Source of the DNA: Carnobacterium divergens DSM 20623
Lineage (GTDB): Bacteria; Bacillota; Bacilli; Lactobacillales; Carnobacteriaceae
Direction: 5' to 3'
Length of the DNA stretch: 64,000 nucleotides
Assembly: GCF_000744255.1 (NCBI RefSeq)
Contig: NZ_JQLO01000001.1
Coordinates: 1,240,001-1,304,000, forward strand
The notes beneath the pieces are model-generated. The model did not search any database, had not been told where the DNA came from, and was given only the letters and a program-made list of their open reading frames with translations. Shown in pieces: positions 1 through 8,314 of this stretch. Position numbers and translations under genes: made by a program. The number at the start of each line of letters is the position of its first letter. The stretch's first letter is position 1.

Positions 1-1048
1 GACCAAAAATATTAATATTTTCACGACTTCTAATAAACGAAAACAAATAAAGCACCACAATTGCTAATGTAGTTGTCCTTACTCCTCCGCCAACAGAACT
101 TGGACTCGCACCGATAAACATCAAAACAGAAAACAATAACAACGTCCCATCGCTAAAGTTGCTAATTGGTGTCGTTACTAATCCAGCGTTCCTTGTACTC
201 ACAGAATAAAACATCGAGTAAAATGCACTTTCTGTAAAATTCATTCCTTTAAAGAACGCACTCGATTCCAACAACCAAATCAAAACGGTTCCTAAAATAA
301 ATAAAACGAGAAATGAATAAACTGATAATTTAGTAAACAACGAAAAACGAAAAGGCAAATCATGAGGTTTTTTGCGGTATTTAAAAAAAGCCTTAATCTC
401 AATCAAAACAGGAAATCCAATTCCACCAACAACAATTAAAAACATCACAATGAATTGCACAAAGTAATCAGTTGAAAAATCCATTAAAGAATTCCCAGTA
501 ATATCAGCTCCTGAATTAGTAACAGCCGAAACAGCCGTATAAAAACCATAAAAAAGAGCATCTTTGATTGAGTCGTAGTACTCCAGAAAATGTAGGCTAA
601 GAATAATTCCTCCGACGAGCTGAAAACCGATGATAATAACCAACGCATTGCGAATCAACCGCACAATTCCACTTAAATTGGGTTGGTTCATATCTGTCAT
701 AATCAACTGACGCTGTTTCAATGAAATTCTTTTTTTAGATAAAATAAAAAAAGACGTAGAAACCATCATAATCCCTAAACTTCCAAGCTGAAATAAAACA
801 CCTAACAAAGCAATACCACCGCGGTTATACGTTTCACCTAAATCAATAGTACTCAATCCGGTTACACTAATCGTACTTACTGCAGTAAATAAAATATCAA
901 TTAATGAAAGGTGAACACCTGGCTTTTGAAAAATTGGCAAGCTTAATAAAATAGCCGCAACTAAAACAGCCATAAAATAAAATGACACAATAATTTGAAT
1001 AGATGAAAAACGGCTAAATAAATAAGGAACTATTTTTTTACGTTGCAA
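1..1048 (-). CDS. ktrB: KtrB/TrkH-family potassium uptake channel subunit (3' end beyond window)
   Basis: The minus strand is open from position 1048 to the window edge. It encodes a polytopic membrane protein that would carry K+ (with Na+) across the membrane, gated by a cytoplasmic KtrA-type subunit not seen here. Four pore-loop signatures of the Trk/Ktr/HKT superfamily can be read in order: SVTGLS, AVTNSGAD, STRNAGL and SSVGGG. A TTG start at 1048 is chosen because AAGGAGGGTGG lies just upstream; no ATG is as well placed. At least 349 residues are present and little of the C-terminus should be missing. KtrB and NtpJ subtypes cannot be separated here. Confidence 0.85.
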   Translation of the reverse strand, partial: MQRKKIVPYLFSRFSSIQIIVSFYFMAVLVAAILLSLPIFQKPGVHLSLIDILFTAVSTISVTGLSTIDLGETYNRGGIALLGVLFQLGSLGIMMVSTSFFILSKKRISLKQRQLIMTDMNQPNLSGIVRLIRNALVIIIGFQLVGGIILSLHFLEYYDSIKDALFYGFYTAVSAVTNSGADITGNSLMDFSTDYFVQFIVMFLIVVGGIGFPVLIEIKAFFKYRKKPHDLPFRFSLFTKLSVYSFLVLFILGTVLIWLLESSAFFKGMNFTESAFYSMFYSVSTRNAGLVTTPISNFSDGTLLLFSVLMFIGASPSSVGGGVRTTTLAIVVLYLFSFIRSRENINIFG

Positions 1049-1184
1049 CTTCTTACCACCCTCCTTGCAATCCTTAGCGTACAAATTTGTAACTCACACT
1101 TAAGAAAATAAATCACTTAATTCCTATCATATCATATTTTAATTAAAATATGAGAATCCTAGTAAAACTACCAAGCGATTATCT

Positions 1185-1213
1185 TTGAAATCATTGTTAA
1201 AAAGTTATATAAT
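1185..1213 (+). promoter_or_regulatory. Sigma-A promoter of the DUF1827 gene
   Basis: TTGAAA (1185-1190) and TATAAT (1208-1213) are separated by exactly 17 bp and lie about 40 bp upstream of the start codon at 1254. This is a near-consensus vegetative promoter. Confidence 0.75.
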
Positions 1214-1253
1214 AATTGAAAGTAAGCGATTTTATAAAATGAGGTGACGAGAG

Positions 1254-1532
1254 ATGAAATTAATTGATGTGACAAATAACCACTCTTCATTAGTAGCTGA
1301 ACAATTAGGAAATACCGATGCAACTTTTATCAAAGTATATTCATTAGGACCAACCACGGTTATTTTTTCTGGAGCAGACACACATAAAGACGTTGTGTTA
1401 ACCAATAAAGAACGCCAAATAAAAAATAATGAAATTAGCTATGCAATTTCAGAAATACTTAATTCGACACCCGAGCAAGTTGATATTTTACAATCTCCTA
1501 ATTTAGTGGAGGTTTCACTTGCAACAGCTTAA
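1254..1532 (+). CDS. DUF1827 family protein
   Basis: This 92-residue soluble protein begins MKLIDVTNNHSSLV and matches, from memory, the DUF1827 family found in enterococci, streptococci and carnobacteria. Its function is unknown. It has no signal peptide or membrane segment. A GAGGTGA ribosome site precedes the ATG. It is monocistronic: a strong promoter lies upstream and a strong terminator follows the stop codon directly. It is divergent from the potassium transporter gene, with about 200 bp between them. Confidence 0.75.
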   Translation: MKLIDVTNNHSSLVAEQLGNTDATFIKVYSLGPTTVIFSGADTHKDVVLTNKERQIKNNEISYAISEILNSTPEQVDILQSPNLVEVSLATA

Positions 1533-1575
1533 AAACGGTTATCTTCTAATAAAATTAGAAGATAACCGTTTTTTT
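1532..1575 (+). terminator. Rho-independent terminator after the DUF1827 gene
   Basis: A perfect stem (AACGGTTATCTTCTAAT with its complement) is followed by a run of T. It begins at the stop codon of the DUF1827 gene. Confidence 0.9.
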
Positions 1576-1686
1576 AGGACATAGAATAAAAAGTTTTTTT
1601 ATAATCAGATTGAGTATCCTTATTTTAAGTAATCCATTAGATAATAGCATGCACTATATAGTATAATTACCTAAAAAGGAGAAGTG

Positions 1687-1965
1687 ATGATGAATACATT
1701 TAACTTAGGGTACGGATGGACACTTAACACCCCAAAATCTCTTACAGTACTAACAAATGAATTTGGCCAAGTTGGCATTATTTATTCTGAAAAAAATTTT
1801 GGTGATACCCAGACTCTTCTACTTCCGCTTTCTGAAGATATGCTCTCTATGAATTCAATTCCACACCACATTGAAAAGGTTGATGTTTCACTAAAAAAAG
1901 TGATTACCATATCATTAGCTCATTATATAATAGAATGGGAAAAAGATAATAAAGTTCCTAAATAA
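1687..1965 (+). CDS. Small hypothetical protein
   Basis: This is a protein of about 92 residues that I do not recognise. It is soluble, with no signal peptide, membrane segment or cysteine motif, and its charged C-terminus ends EWEKDNKVPK. AAGGAG at 1677-1681 fits ATG at 1687 or 1690; the upstream GTG at 1684 is too close to be the start. A terminator hairpin follows, so it is probably expressed alone. Reality is supported by the ribosome site and flanking signals rather than by recognised homology. Confidence 0.6.
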   Translation: MMNTFNLGYGWTLNTPKSLTVLTNEFGQVGIIYSEKNFGDTQTLLLPLSEDMLSMNSIPHHIEKVDVSLKKVITISLAHYIIEWEKDNKVPK

Positions 1966-1998
1966 ACTAAATCATTCTCAACTTTCAAAAAAAAGTTT

Positions 1999-2029
1999 GT
2001 AGCCATTCATAAAAATGAGTGGCTTTTTA
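1999..2029 (+). terminator. Terminator after the small hypothetical gene
   Basis: AGCCATTCAT pairs with ATGAGTGGCT across an A-rich loop, with one G-T pair, and is followed by TTTTT. Confidence 0.7.
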
Positions 2030-2085
2030 AGCTTATTTAGTTAGCTATGTCCCAATAGACTTTTGACTAATTTTGAAAAATTAAT

Positions 2086-2129
2086 CAAAAAGAGTCCCAT
2101 TTTATCAAAGTTTGACAAAATGGAACTCT
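2086..2129 (-). terminator. Terminator of prfC
   Basis: Read on the minus strand, a 19-bp imperfect stem (AGAGTTCCATTTTGTCAAA and its partner) is followed by TTTTT. It lies 30 bp past the prfC stop codon. Confidence 0.75.
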
Positions 2130-2158
2130 AATGAAAATAATTTCTATTACCGTTTATT

Positions 2159-3736
2159 TTACAGTAAAGAAGTTAATTCAATATCTGGATATTTATCCGC
2201 AAACCAACGCATTGCAAATTGATTTTCAAATAGGAATAATGGTTGGTCGTGACGATCCTTAACAAGCAAGTTACGACTTGATGACATATTCTCATCCAAA
2301 TCTTCTGGCTTAATCCAGCGAGCAATTTTTGAACCCATTGGTGTCATTACAACTTCCGCATTGTACTCATGTAACATACGATATTGGAACACTTCAAATT
2401 GCAACTGACCAACCGCTCCAAGAATATAATCTTCCGTGTGGAACGTACGGTACAACTGAATCGCACCTTCTTGAACTAATTGATTTACGCCTTTATGGAA
2501 TGATTTTTGTTTCATCACATTTTTAGCATTTACTTTCATAAACATTTCTGGTGTAAATTGTGGCAATTTTTCATACTGAACATTCATTTTCCCAGCATAT
2601 AAAGTATCGCCAATTTGGAAATTACCTGTATCGTATAACCCAATAATATCTCCTGCTACAGCCTTTTGAACCGTTTCTCGACTTTCAGCCATAAACTGAG
2701 TTGAATTACCTAATTTAATTTTTTTATTTGTCCGCGCTAGCGTTACATCCATGCCACGATCAAATTCACCTGAGCAAATTCGAACAAAGGCAATACGGTC
2801 ACGGTGAGCTGGATTCATATTCGCTTGAATTTTGAAAATAAAACCAGAAAATTCATCGCTGTAAGGACTAATCGCCTCGCCATCTTCATCGCGATGAGCA
2901 GTTGGACTTGGAGCAAAGTCTAAATAGGTATTCAAGAAGGTTTCGACACCAAAGTTTGTCAACGCTGAACCGAAAAAGACTGGAGTTAACTCACCGTTGG
3001 CTACTCGTTCTTCAGAAAAGCTATTGCCAGCTTCATTTAAAAGAGCCACATCTTCTAACGCTTGATCGTATAAGGTAGACATTTTAATTGGATGATCGCC
3101 TTCAATTTCGCCATCTTCATTTAAATCGATAAATCGCTCTCCACCATTTTCTTCAGGACGGTGAATCTCGATTTTTTTGTGGTAATTGTCATATAAACCA
3201 AGTAAACCTTTTCCCATACCGATTGGCCAATTCATTGGGTATGAATCAATCTCTAATACTTCTTCAAGTTCTGCTAATAAATCCAATGGCTCTTGTCCAT
3301 CACGATCCAACTTATTGATAAAAGTAAAAATAGGAATCCCACGCATACGACAAACTTTAAATAGTTTTTTTGTTTGTGGTTCAATCCCTTTAGCACTGTC
3401 GATAACCATCACAGCACTATCTACTGCCATTAACGTACGATACGTATCCTCAGAAAAATCCTCATGTCCTGGTGTGTCTAAAATATTGATACGTTTTCCA
3501 TCGTAATCAAATTGCATCACGGAACTTGTTACTGAGATTCCACGTTGTTTTTCAATCTCCATCCAATCGGATTTTGCAAACTTACCTGATTTTTTTCCTT
3601 TAACTGTTCCTGCTTGGCGAATCGCACCACCAAACAATAGTAATTGTTCTGTAATAGTTGTTTTACCCGCATCTGGATGGGAAATAATCGCAAATGTCTT
3701 CCGTGATTGTACTTCTTCTTTTAACTTTTGATCCAT
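2159..3736 (-). CDS. prfC: Peptide chain release factor 3
   Basis: RF3 is the translational GTPase that recycles RF1/RF2 from the ribosome after termination. The 525-residue length is typical. The N-terminal G domain carries the P-loop SHPDAGKTT (about residues 19-27), DTPGHEDF (about 87) and NKLDRDG (about 141). The rest is the domain II and C-terminal region typical of RF3 (for example [12 protein letters not shown]). The gene is monocistronic, with its own terminator on the far side and an AT-rich intergenic region upstream. Confidence 0.97.
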   Translation of the reverse strand: MDQKLKEEVQSRKTFAIISHPDAGKTTITEQLLLFGGAIRQAGTVKGKKSGKFAKSDWMEIEKQRGISVTSSVMQFDYDGKRINILDTPGHEDFSEDTYRTLMAVDSAVMVIDSAKGIEPQTKKLFKVCRMRGIPIFTFINKLDRDGQEPLDLLAELEEVLEIDSYPMNWPIGMGKGLLGLYDNYHKKIEIHRPEENGGERFIDLNEDGEIEGDHPIKMSTLYDQALEDVALLNEAGNSFSEERVANGELTPVFFGSALTNFGVETFLNTYLDFAPSPTAHRDEDGEAISPYSDEFSGFIFKIQANMNPAHRDRIAFVRICSGEFDRGMDVTLARTNKKIKLGNSTQFMAESRETVQKAVAGDIIGLYDTGNFQIGDTLYAGKMNVQYEKLPQFTPEMFMKVNAKNVMKQKSFHKGVNQLVQEGAIQLYRTFHTEDYILGAVGQLQFEVFQYRMLHEYNAEVVMTPMGSKIARWIKPEDLDENMSSSRNLLVKDRHDQPLFLFENQFAMRWFADKYPDIELTSLL

Positions 3737-4075
3737 AGATAATCCCTCATTTAATTGTTTTTTTATTCTATTCTTTATTGTTAATTTACAACTCGTTATT
3801 GTTCTTATTTATAGTAATCAGCTACATTAGACTGTTCCTCATTTTATTAGTTATTTTATGAAGCAGATATTTCATTCCGTTGATTTTTATTTAAAAATTT
3901 AAAAAAATCGCATTAACTCAACTATTATAACATTTTCTCACCCTTTTTGAATACCAATTTTTGAAGTTTCTTATTTTCAACCAACATTTATGTCTATTTT
4001 TCACTTTTTCATTAGAAAGAATAGACTTATGATTATCATTTAGTTAAACTATTTATTTTAGTGGGAGGAGATTTG
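3737..4075. other. AT-rich intergenic region between divergent prfC and globin-like gene
   Basis: I see no credible gene in these 339 bp. The region should hold the two divergent promoters. The only distinct element is an ATGAT-T-ATCAT palindrome at 4029-4039, listed separately. Confidence 0.6.
4027..4045. promoter_or_regulatory. Candidate Fur-family operator upstream of the globin-like gene
   Basis: The bottom strand reads AAATGATAATCATAA. It shares the 12-bp core AATGATAATCAT with the classic Fur box but diverges at the outer ends. It lies about 35 bp upstream of the start codon, where a repressor could act. The match is partial, so this is a candidate only. Confidence 0.4.
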
Positions 4076-4546
4076 ATGATAGAGTCAACATACCAAGTTA
4101 TTGCAAATTTTATTGAACCTCATAAAAATGAAATCATTGAAGGTTGGTATCAGAAAGAGTATATTCTGACAAAAGAATATCAACTACGATCAAGATATAC
4201 TGAATTTGGAAAAAATATCAAAGATCAAGTACATTATATGTTTCAACAAGCGATTGAAACTAATTTTAATGCTGCTTCGTTACAAAAACTACACTATCAA
4301 TTTGGAGAAGATCGCGCTGCCCTGTCCACTTCTCTTGAAGATATGCGGAAAATGATTTTTTCATATGAAGAATACTTGCTTCGCTATTTACAACAGGCTA
4401 AAGAAATTAATCTATTAACGATCAGCTATCAGAAACTTTTTGATTTTTCGATTGCTATTCATAGTTTTTTCACATTGAGCTTCGAAGCTATTTTATCTGG
4501 CTATATGAATTTTTTCATCAGCAATATAAGGGATGCTTTTTGCTAA
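4076..4546 (+). CDS. Globin-like all-helical sensor-type protein (hypothetical)
   Basis: This is a soluble, all-alpha protein of about 156 residues. The helical pattern, with phrases such as FIEPHKNEIIEGWY and RSRYTEFGKN, resembles the N-terminal globin-like domains of RsbR-type or protoglobin-type sensors, here without any output domain. I cannot tell whether it binds haem. The ATG at 4076 is chosen because GGGAGGAG lies 5-7 bp upstream; the longer frame would begin inside that ribosome site. A partial Fur-box-like palindrome lies near the promoter. It converges on the CBS-protein gene and shares a terminator with it. Confidence 0.6.
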   Translation: MIESTYQVIANFIEPHKNEIIEGWYQKEYILTKEYQLRSRYTEFGKNIKDQVHYMFQQAIETNFNAASLQKLHYQFGEDRAALSTSLEDMRKMIFSYEEYLLRYLQQAKEINLLTISYQKLFDFSIAIHSFFTLSFEAILSGYMNFFISNIRDAFC

Positions 4547-4556
4547 ATACTTAAAT

Positions 4557-4595
4557 AAAAAACCCCATAAACAAAAAATGTTTACGGGGTTTTTG
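4557..4595. terminator. Bidirectional terminator
   Basis: AAAAACCCC..TAAAC pairs with GTTTA..GGGGTTTTT around a short A-rich loop. It lies between convergent genes and has A and T tracts on both sides, so it can serve both. Confidence 0.85.
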
Positions 4596-4596
4596 G

Positions 4597-5907
4597 TTAA
4601 ATAGATAACGGTTTGACAAGAATACTAACCAATCGTGAATTTTCTACTTCTTGGGTCGTCAACTCAATTGAATCAGCTATTAGCGATAAGTGTTCACCTT
4701 GTTCTGGAATCGTCCCCAGTTCTGTCAGCATATAGCCTGCAATCGTATCTACATCTTTTCCTTCAATTTCAACTTCAAACAAATCATTGAATTTCTCGAT
4801 TGGCATTCGGCCTTGTACAAGATAACTACCATCATCGATTTTTGCGTATAAATCTGAAATTTCATCATACTCATCTTCAATTTCACCAACGATTTCTTCT
4901 ACTAAATCTTCAAGCGTTACAATCCCAACAACTCCGCCATATTCATCTAAAAGAATGGCCATTTGATTTTGAGTTTTCTTTAATTCAAATAATAAATCAT
5001 CTGTAAAAATCGTTTCAGGAACAAATAAAGCTTCATTAATTGTATCTTTAATGACTAGTTTTTCAAATCCAACTCTTCGAGCTTCTTTCAAGATATTTTT
5101 TAAATGAATTACGCCAATAATCTTATCTTTGTCTTCTTCATAAACAGGAACTCTTGAATATTTACAATCTAATAATAAGTCAATATTCATATCGTCACTG
5201 TCATTGATATCAATCATAAATGTGTCAGTTCTTGGAACCATAATTTCTCTTGCCATTTTAGTATCTAACGAAAAGACACCTTTTAACATATGAAATTCAG
5301 AAGCTTCTAACACACCGTCTTTTTGACCGCTTTCAATTATAAAACGCATTTCTTCTCTTGTTAATTTATCTTCGTTAAGATCGATTTCCATCGGTGTCAG
5401 TTTCACCAAGATGTTTGTCGAAAAGGAAAGAAAGGCAACAAAAGGCTTCATTAGTTTTTCAATCAGTGAAATAATGCCAACACTCATTTTGGAAACTTCT
5501 TCTGCTTTTTGCATCGCAATTCTTTTTGGATACAATTCTCCAAAAACCAATGTAACATAAGATAAAACAACCGTAACAATAATAATAGAAACCTCTTTAG
5601 CCCAAGGTTCGTAATTAAAAACAGGTTCCAATCTAGTGGCAATACTCGTTGCTGCTGATGCACTGGAAAAGAATCCTGCCAATGTAATTCCTACTTGGAT
5701 TGTTGCTAAAAAACTATTTGGGTTTTCAAGCAGCTTTACTAACTTTTGCGCTTTGCGATCACCCTCATTTGCTTGGTTTTCCATTTTATTCTTATTAAGA
5801 GAAACTAACGCTATTTCTGCTGAAGCAAAAAAAGCATTTAAAAACGTTAAAGCTAAAATTAAAATCAACTGTCCTACAATCGACTGACTACCAGGGTCAG
5901 GGGTCAT
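4597..5907 (-). CDS. CNNM/HlyC-CorC family membrane protein with CBS pair
   Basis: This 436-residue protein of the UPF0053 'hemolysin-like' family is probably involved in Mg2+ or other cation efflux or homeostasis. The N-terminal CNNM region (about residues 1-200) has about four membrane segments, beginning LILILALTFLNAFFASAEIAL. Two CBS domains follow (about 215-340), then a C-terminal CorC_HlyC domain ending about residue 430. GAGGAG lies 11 bp before ATG 5907, a slightly long spacing. The substrate is not evident from sequence. Confidence 0.9.
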   Translation of the reverse strand: MTPDPGSQSIVGQLILILALTFLNAFFASAEIALVSLNKNKMENQANEGDRKAQKLVKLLENPNSFLATIQVGITLAGFFSSASAATSIATRLEPVFNYEPWAKEVSIIIVTVVLSYVTLVFGELYPKRIAMQKAEEVSKMSVGIISLIEKLMKPFVAFLSFSTNILVKLTPMEIDLNEDKLTREEMRFIIESGQKDGVLEASEFHMLKGVFSLDTKMAREIMVPRTDTFMIDINDSDDMNIDLLLDCKYSRVPVYEEDKDKIIGVIHLKNILKEARRVGFEKLVIKDTINEALFVPETIFTDDLLFELKKTQNQMAILLDEYGGVVGIVTLEDLVEEIVGEIEDEYDEISDLYAKIDDGSYLVQGRMPIEKFNDLFEVEIEGKDVDTIAGYMLTELGTIPEQGEHLSLIADSIELTTQEVENSRLVSILVKPLSI

Positions 5908-5997
5908 TCAAACATCCACTCCTCTTTCTATTTTCGATATTTTTAGTGAATTCAATCATAGCACATCTAACGAAGTTTGACAATCTTTGACCTGATA

Positions 5998-6573
5998 TTA
6001 ATAACTAGTGTAACTTTCTTGTTTAATTTCATTGAATCCTTTTTTTCCAACATAATCTTTAATCGACCAAATATTCTTTCGATCCGCTTTTGCCTCTTTT
6101 TCTGCCTGGTTGATAATGTCATAATACAGTTCTTTACCATTAAAATAGCCAACTCGTGCTAAACCTTCTCTTACAAGAACTTCTTCGACTAATTCATCAT
6201 CTGCATACAAATAAGCTAAGACCCGATTATATTGATCAACTGCATCATGGTTAGGATCATAAACGATCGATAGTTCTTTACCTTTCAAATACTCCGTTAA
6301 AAATTCTTTGGCTTCTTTACCAAAAGGCTGTGCTTTACCAGTTTTTTGAGTATTGCTTTCTGGAGTATCCACCAGCAGCAAACGCATTCGTTTACGTTCG
6401 CCTTCTTCTCTCATAATAATCGTGTCTCCGTCAACGACTCTTTCTAGTTCAACTGCTGTTCGTTTTGTATCTTCACTTGGACCTTTTGTTTGATCATCAG
6501 TAACAAAAAAAGTGCCTATTCCAATAAATATAATGGCTATAATAGAAGCAAAAACTTGATTTCTTCTTTTCAT
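5998..6573 (-). CDS. Thermonuclease (SNase family), membrane-anchored or secreted
   Basis: This is a staphylococcal-nuclease-type Ca2+-dependent endonuclease of 191 residues. Residues 7-25 form one hydrophobic segment (signal anchor or uncleaved signal), so the enzyme acts outside the membrane. The OB-fold SNase domain follows. The catalytic region is visible as VDGDT (Asp50), then Arg64, Asp69, Thr70 and Glu72 in RLLLVDTPE, and the later Arg in YNRVLAYLYA. It lies downstream of the nox terminator and appears to be transcribed alone. Confidence 0.92.
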   Translation of the reverse strand: MKRRNQVFASIIAIIFIGIGTFFVTDDQTKGPSEDTKRTAVELERVVDGDTIIMREEGERKRMRLLLVDTPESNTQKTGKAQPFGKEAKEFLTEYLKGKELSIVYDPNHDAVDQYNRVLAYLYADDELVEEVLVREGLARVGYFNGKELYYDIINQAEKEAKADRKNIWSIKDYVGKKGFNEIKQESYTSY

Positions 6574-6650
6574 ATTTCCACTCCTTTTTTTAAAAGCTGT
6601 TTTTACTTTATCATAATTTGTGTCAAAATTGAAATTAAAAAAATATCATA

Positions 6651-6687
6651 AAAAAGCTAAAGATTCAGAGAACTGAATCTTTAGCTT
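6651..6687 (-). terminator. Terminator of nox
   Basis: On the minus strand GCTAAAGATTCAG pairs with CTGAATCTTTAGC across a 4-base loop and is followed by TTTTTT. Confidence 0.9.
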
Positions 6688-6702
6688 CCTATATAGTCCA
6701 TT

Positions 6703-8058
6703 TTATTTTGCTAGTTTACGCTCTTGCTCAACAGCTGCTTGCGCTAAAATATTTAAATAGTTCCAAGGACGATCAAAGTGAGGTTGGAAGAAGAAATCTA
6801 CATAAGCCAAATCCTCAATCGTCATTTTATTTTGAACACATAAAGATAACGTATTGGCAGATTGTGTCACATCATATTTTGACATGATTTGACCTCCAAC
6901 AATCCGATTCGTTCCTACTTCATAAACTAATTTCATCGTTACTTTCTCTGTTGTCGGCATAAACTCTGGACGATAATTATCTTCTACAACTACTGAACGA
7001 ACCTCTACGCCAAAATGAGGAGCGCTATTTTCAGTCAATCCGGTTGAACCTATATTAAAACCAAATAAATATAAACCAGAAGTTGCTTGCGTGCCACGAT
7101 ATTTAACTGTTGGAGAAACAATATTTTTCCCAACTAAAGCTCCCATTCTAACTGCATTTGTAGCTAACGGAATATACGCAGAGCCTCCAGTTGGATTATA
7201 ATGAACCGCGCAACTATCGCCAGCAGCAAAAATCGCTTCATCGCTTGTTCTCATATATTCATCCACTACGATGGCACCATTTGGCAACATCTCTACTTTA
7301 TCCTTCAACAAATCAGTATTTGGTTTAAATCCAACACATAAAATAACTAAATCAGCCTCATATTCTCCAACTGGTGTTTTCACAGCTGTCACAGCACCTG
7401 ATTCATTGGCAACAAATTTCTCGACGGTTTGGTTTAAAGCTAGCGTAACGCCTCTTTCTTGTAAATCATGCTCTAAAACAGAAGTGAATTCAGCATCTAA
7501 ATATTTGTTTAAAATACGATCTAATCCATCAACTAGCGTCACTTGCTTGCCAGATTCTGCAAATGCCTCAACTAATTCAATTCCAATATAGCCACCACCA
7601 ACAATGACAATCTTTTTAGCATTTTTTGATTCTTTAATAATTTCATTTGCTTGGTTATAGTTTTTACACAAAAGAATATTTTCACTATTGATTCCATCAA
7701 TTGGAGGAATAATTGGCCATGATCCAGTTGTCATTACCAACTTATCATAGCTTTCTTCAAATGTTTCGCCTGTTTTTAAATTCTCAATTACTACGACCTT
7801 ATTCTCATTATCTATATTTTTCACATTGTGTTCCATGTTAATTTTCGCGCCCATTGATGCAAGTTCTTCTGGACTTGAATAAAACAAACCTGCAGGATCT
7901 TTCACAACTCCACCAACATACAACGCAATCCCACAAGATAGAAATGAGACATTGTCATTACGCTCATATACTGATACTGATGCATCTGGATGTTCATTTA
8001 AAATCGTCTTAACTGCCGCTGTTCCTGCATGTGTACAGCCTACTACTACTACTTTCAT
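6703..8058 (-). CDS. nox: NADH oxidase (water-forming type, Cys42 flavoprotein)
   Basis: This 451-residue member of the peroxidase-oxidoreductase flavoprotein group regenerates NAD+ by reducing O2, probably to water. It has an N-terminal FAD site (VVVGCTHAG, His10), the redox-active Cys42 in SFLSCG, a central NAD(H) site (IVIVGGGYIGIE), a second FAD motif (IFAAGDS) and a C-terminal dimerisation domain. The closest family is enterococcal Nox; CoA-disulfide reductase is less likely. The upstream region carries an extended -10 element, a near-perfect Fur-type box just downstream of it, and candidate Rex and cre sites. These suggest control by metal or peroxide, NADH/NAD+ ratio and carbon source. 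Confidence 0.93.
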   Translation of the reverse strand: MKVVVVGCTHAGTAAVKTILNEHPDASVSVYERNDNVSFLSCGIALYVGGVVKDPAGLFYSSPEELASMGAKINMEHNVKNIDNENKVVVIENLKTGETFEESYDKLVMTTGSWPIIPPIDGINSENILLCKNYNQANEIIKESKNAKKIVIVGGGYIGIELVEAFAESGKQVTLVDGLDRILNKYLDAEFTSVLEHDLQERGVTLALNQTVEKFVANESGAVTAVKTPVGEYEADLVILCVGFKPNTDLLKDKVEMLPNGAIVVDEYMRTSDEAIFAAGDSCAVHYNPTGGSAYIPLATNAVRMGALVGKNIVSPTVKYRGTQATSGLYLFGFNIGSTGLTENSAPHFGVEVRSVVVEDNYRPEFMPTTEKVTMKLVYEVGTNRIVGGQIMSKYDVTQSANTLSLCVQNKMTIEDLAYVDFFFQPHFDRPWNYLNILAQAAVEQERKLAK

Positions 8059-8105
8059 AAGGTGAATTCCTCCTTGTATTTGATATCAATTAGCTTTATC
8101 TAATT

Positions 8106-8124
8106 GATAATAATAATCATTATT
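8106..8124. promoter_or_regulatory. Fur-family box in the nox promoter
   Basis: GATAATAATAATCATTATT matches 17 of 19 positions of the classical Fur box GATAATGATAATCATTATC. It starts 9 bp downstream of the nox -10 element, so it overlaps the likely transcription start, which is an ideal repressor position. Fur cannot be distinguished from PerR or another family member by sequence alone. Confidence 0.7.
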
Positions 8125-8132
8125 ACAAAGTA

Positions 8133-8141
8133 ACTATATCA
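8133..8141 (-). promoter_or_regulatory. Extended -10 element of nox
   Basis: The minus strand reads TGATATAGT, a TGn-extended -10 hexamer about 75 bp upstream of the nox ATG. The -35 region is weak, consistent with an extended -10 promoter. Confidence 0.55.
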
Positions 8142-8212
8142 CAAAGAGTTTCAGAAATCTATTATTTAACCTATCGTTTCGATAATTTTTTACTTCTAGT
8201 TAAAATAACAGT

Positions 8213-8230
8213 TTGTTAGATAATTAGCAA
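8213..8230. promoter_or_regulatory. Candidate Rex operator upstream of nox
   Basis: TTGTTAGATAATTAGCAA is an 18-bp imperfect inverted repeat with the TTGT..A(N)T..A.CAA layout of Rex (NADH/NAD+ sensing repressor) sites. Rex control of nox would make metabolic sense. The match is imperfect at inner positions. Confidence 0.45.
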
Positions 8231-8241
8231 TAGCGCTTACA
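8228..8241 (-). promoter_or_regulatory. Candidate cre (CcpA) site upstream of nox
   Basis: The minus strand TGTAAGCGCTATTG matches 12 of 14 positions of the cre consensus TGWAANCGNTNWCA. It adjoins the candidate Rex site and lies well upstream of the -10 element, a position where CcpA often activates. Confidence 0.45.
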
Positions 8242-8270
8242 ATAGTGATTCTATGCACAATCTATTCAAT

Positions 8271-8313
8271 TAAAAAAAAGAGAACTATTCGTTTAAATAG
8301 TTCTCTTTTTTTT
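8271..8313 (-). terminator. Terminator after the AI-2E-family permease gene
   Basis: GAGAACTATT pairs with AATAGTTCTC on the minus strand with a long T run after it. It follows the stop codon at 8315. Confidence 0.9.
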
Positions 8314-8314
8314 A

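Noticed and set aside
2091-2129. Inverted repeat as an insertion-sequence end
   Set aside because: It is followed by a T run on the minus strand just past prfC and no transposase is near, so a terminator explains it.
5967-6162. Two short frames at the 3' end of the thermonuclease gene
   Set aside because: Both overlap the thermonuclease coding sequence in other frames and have no start signals.
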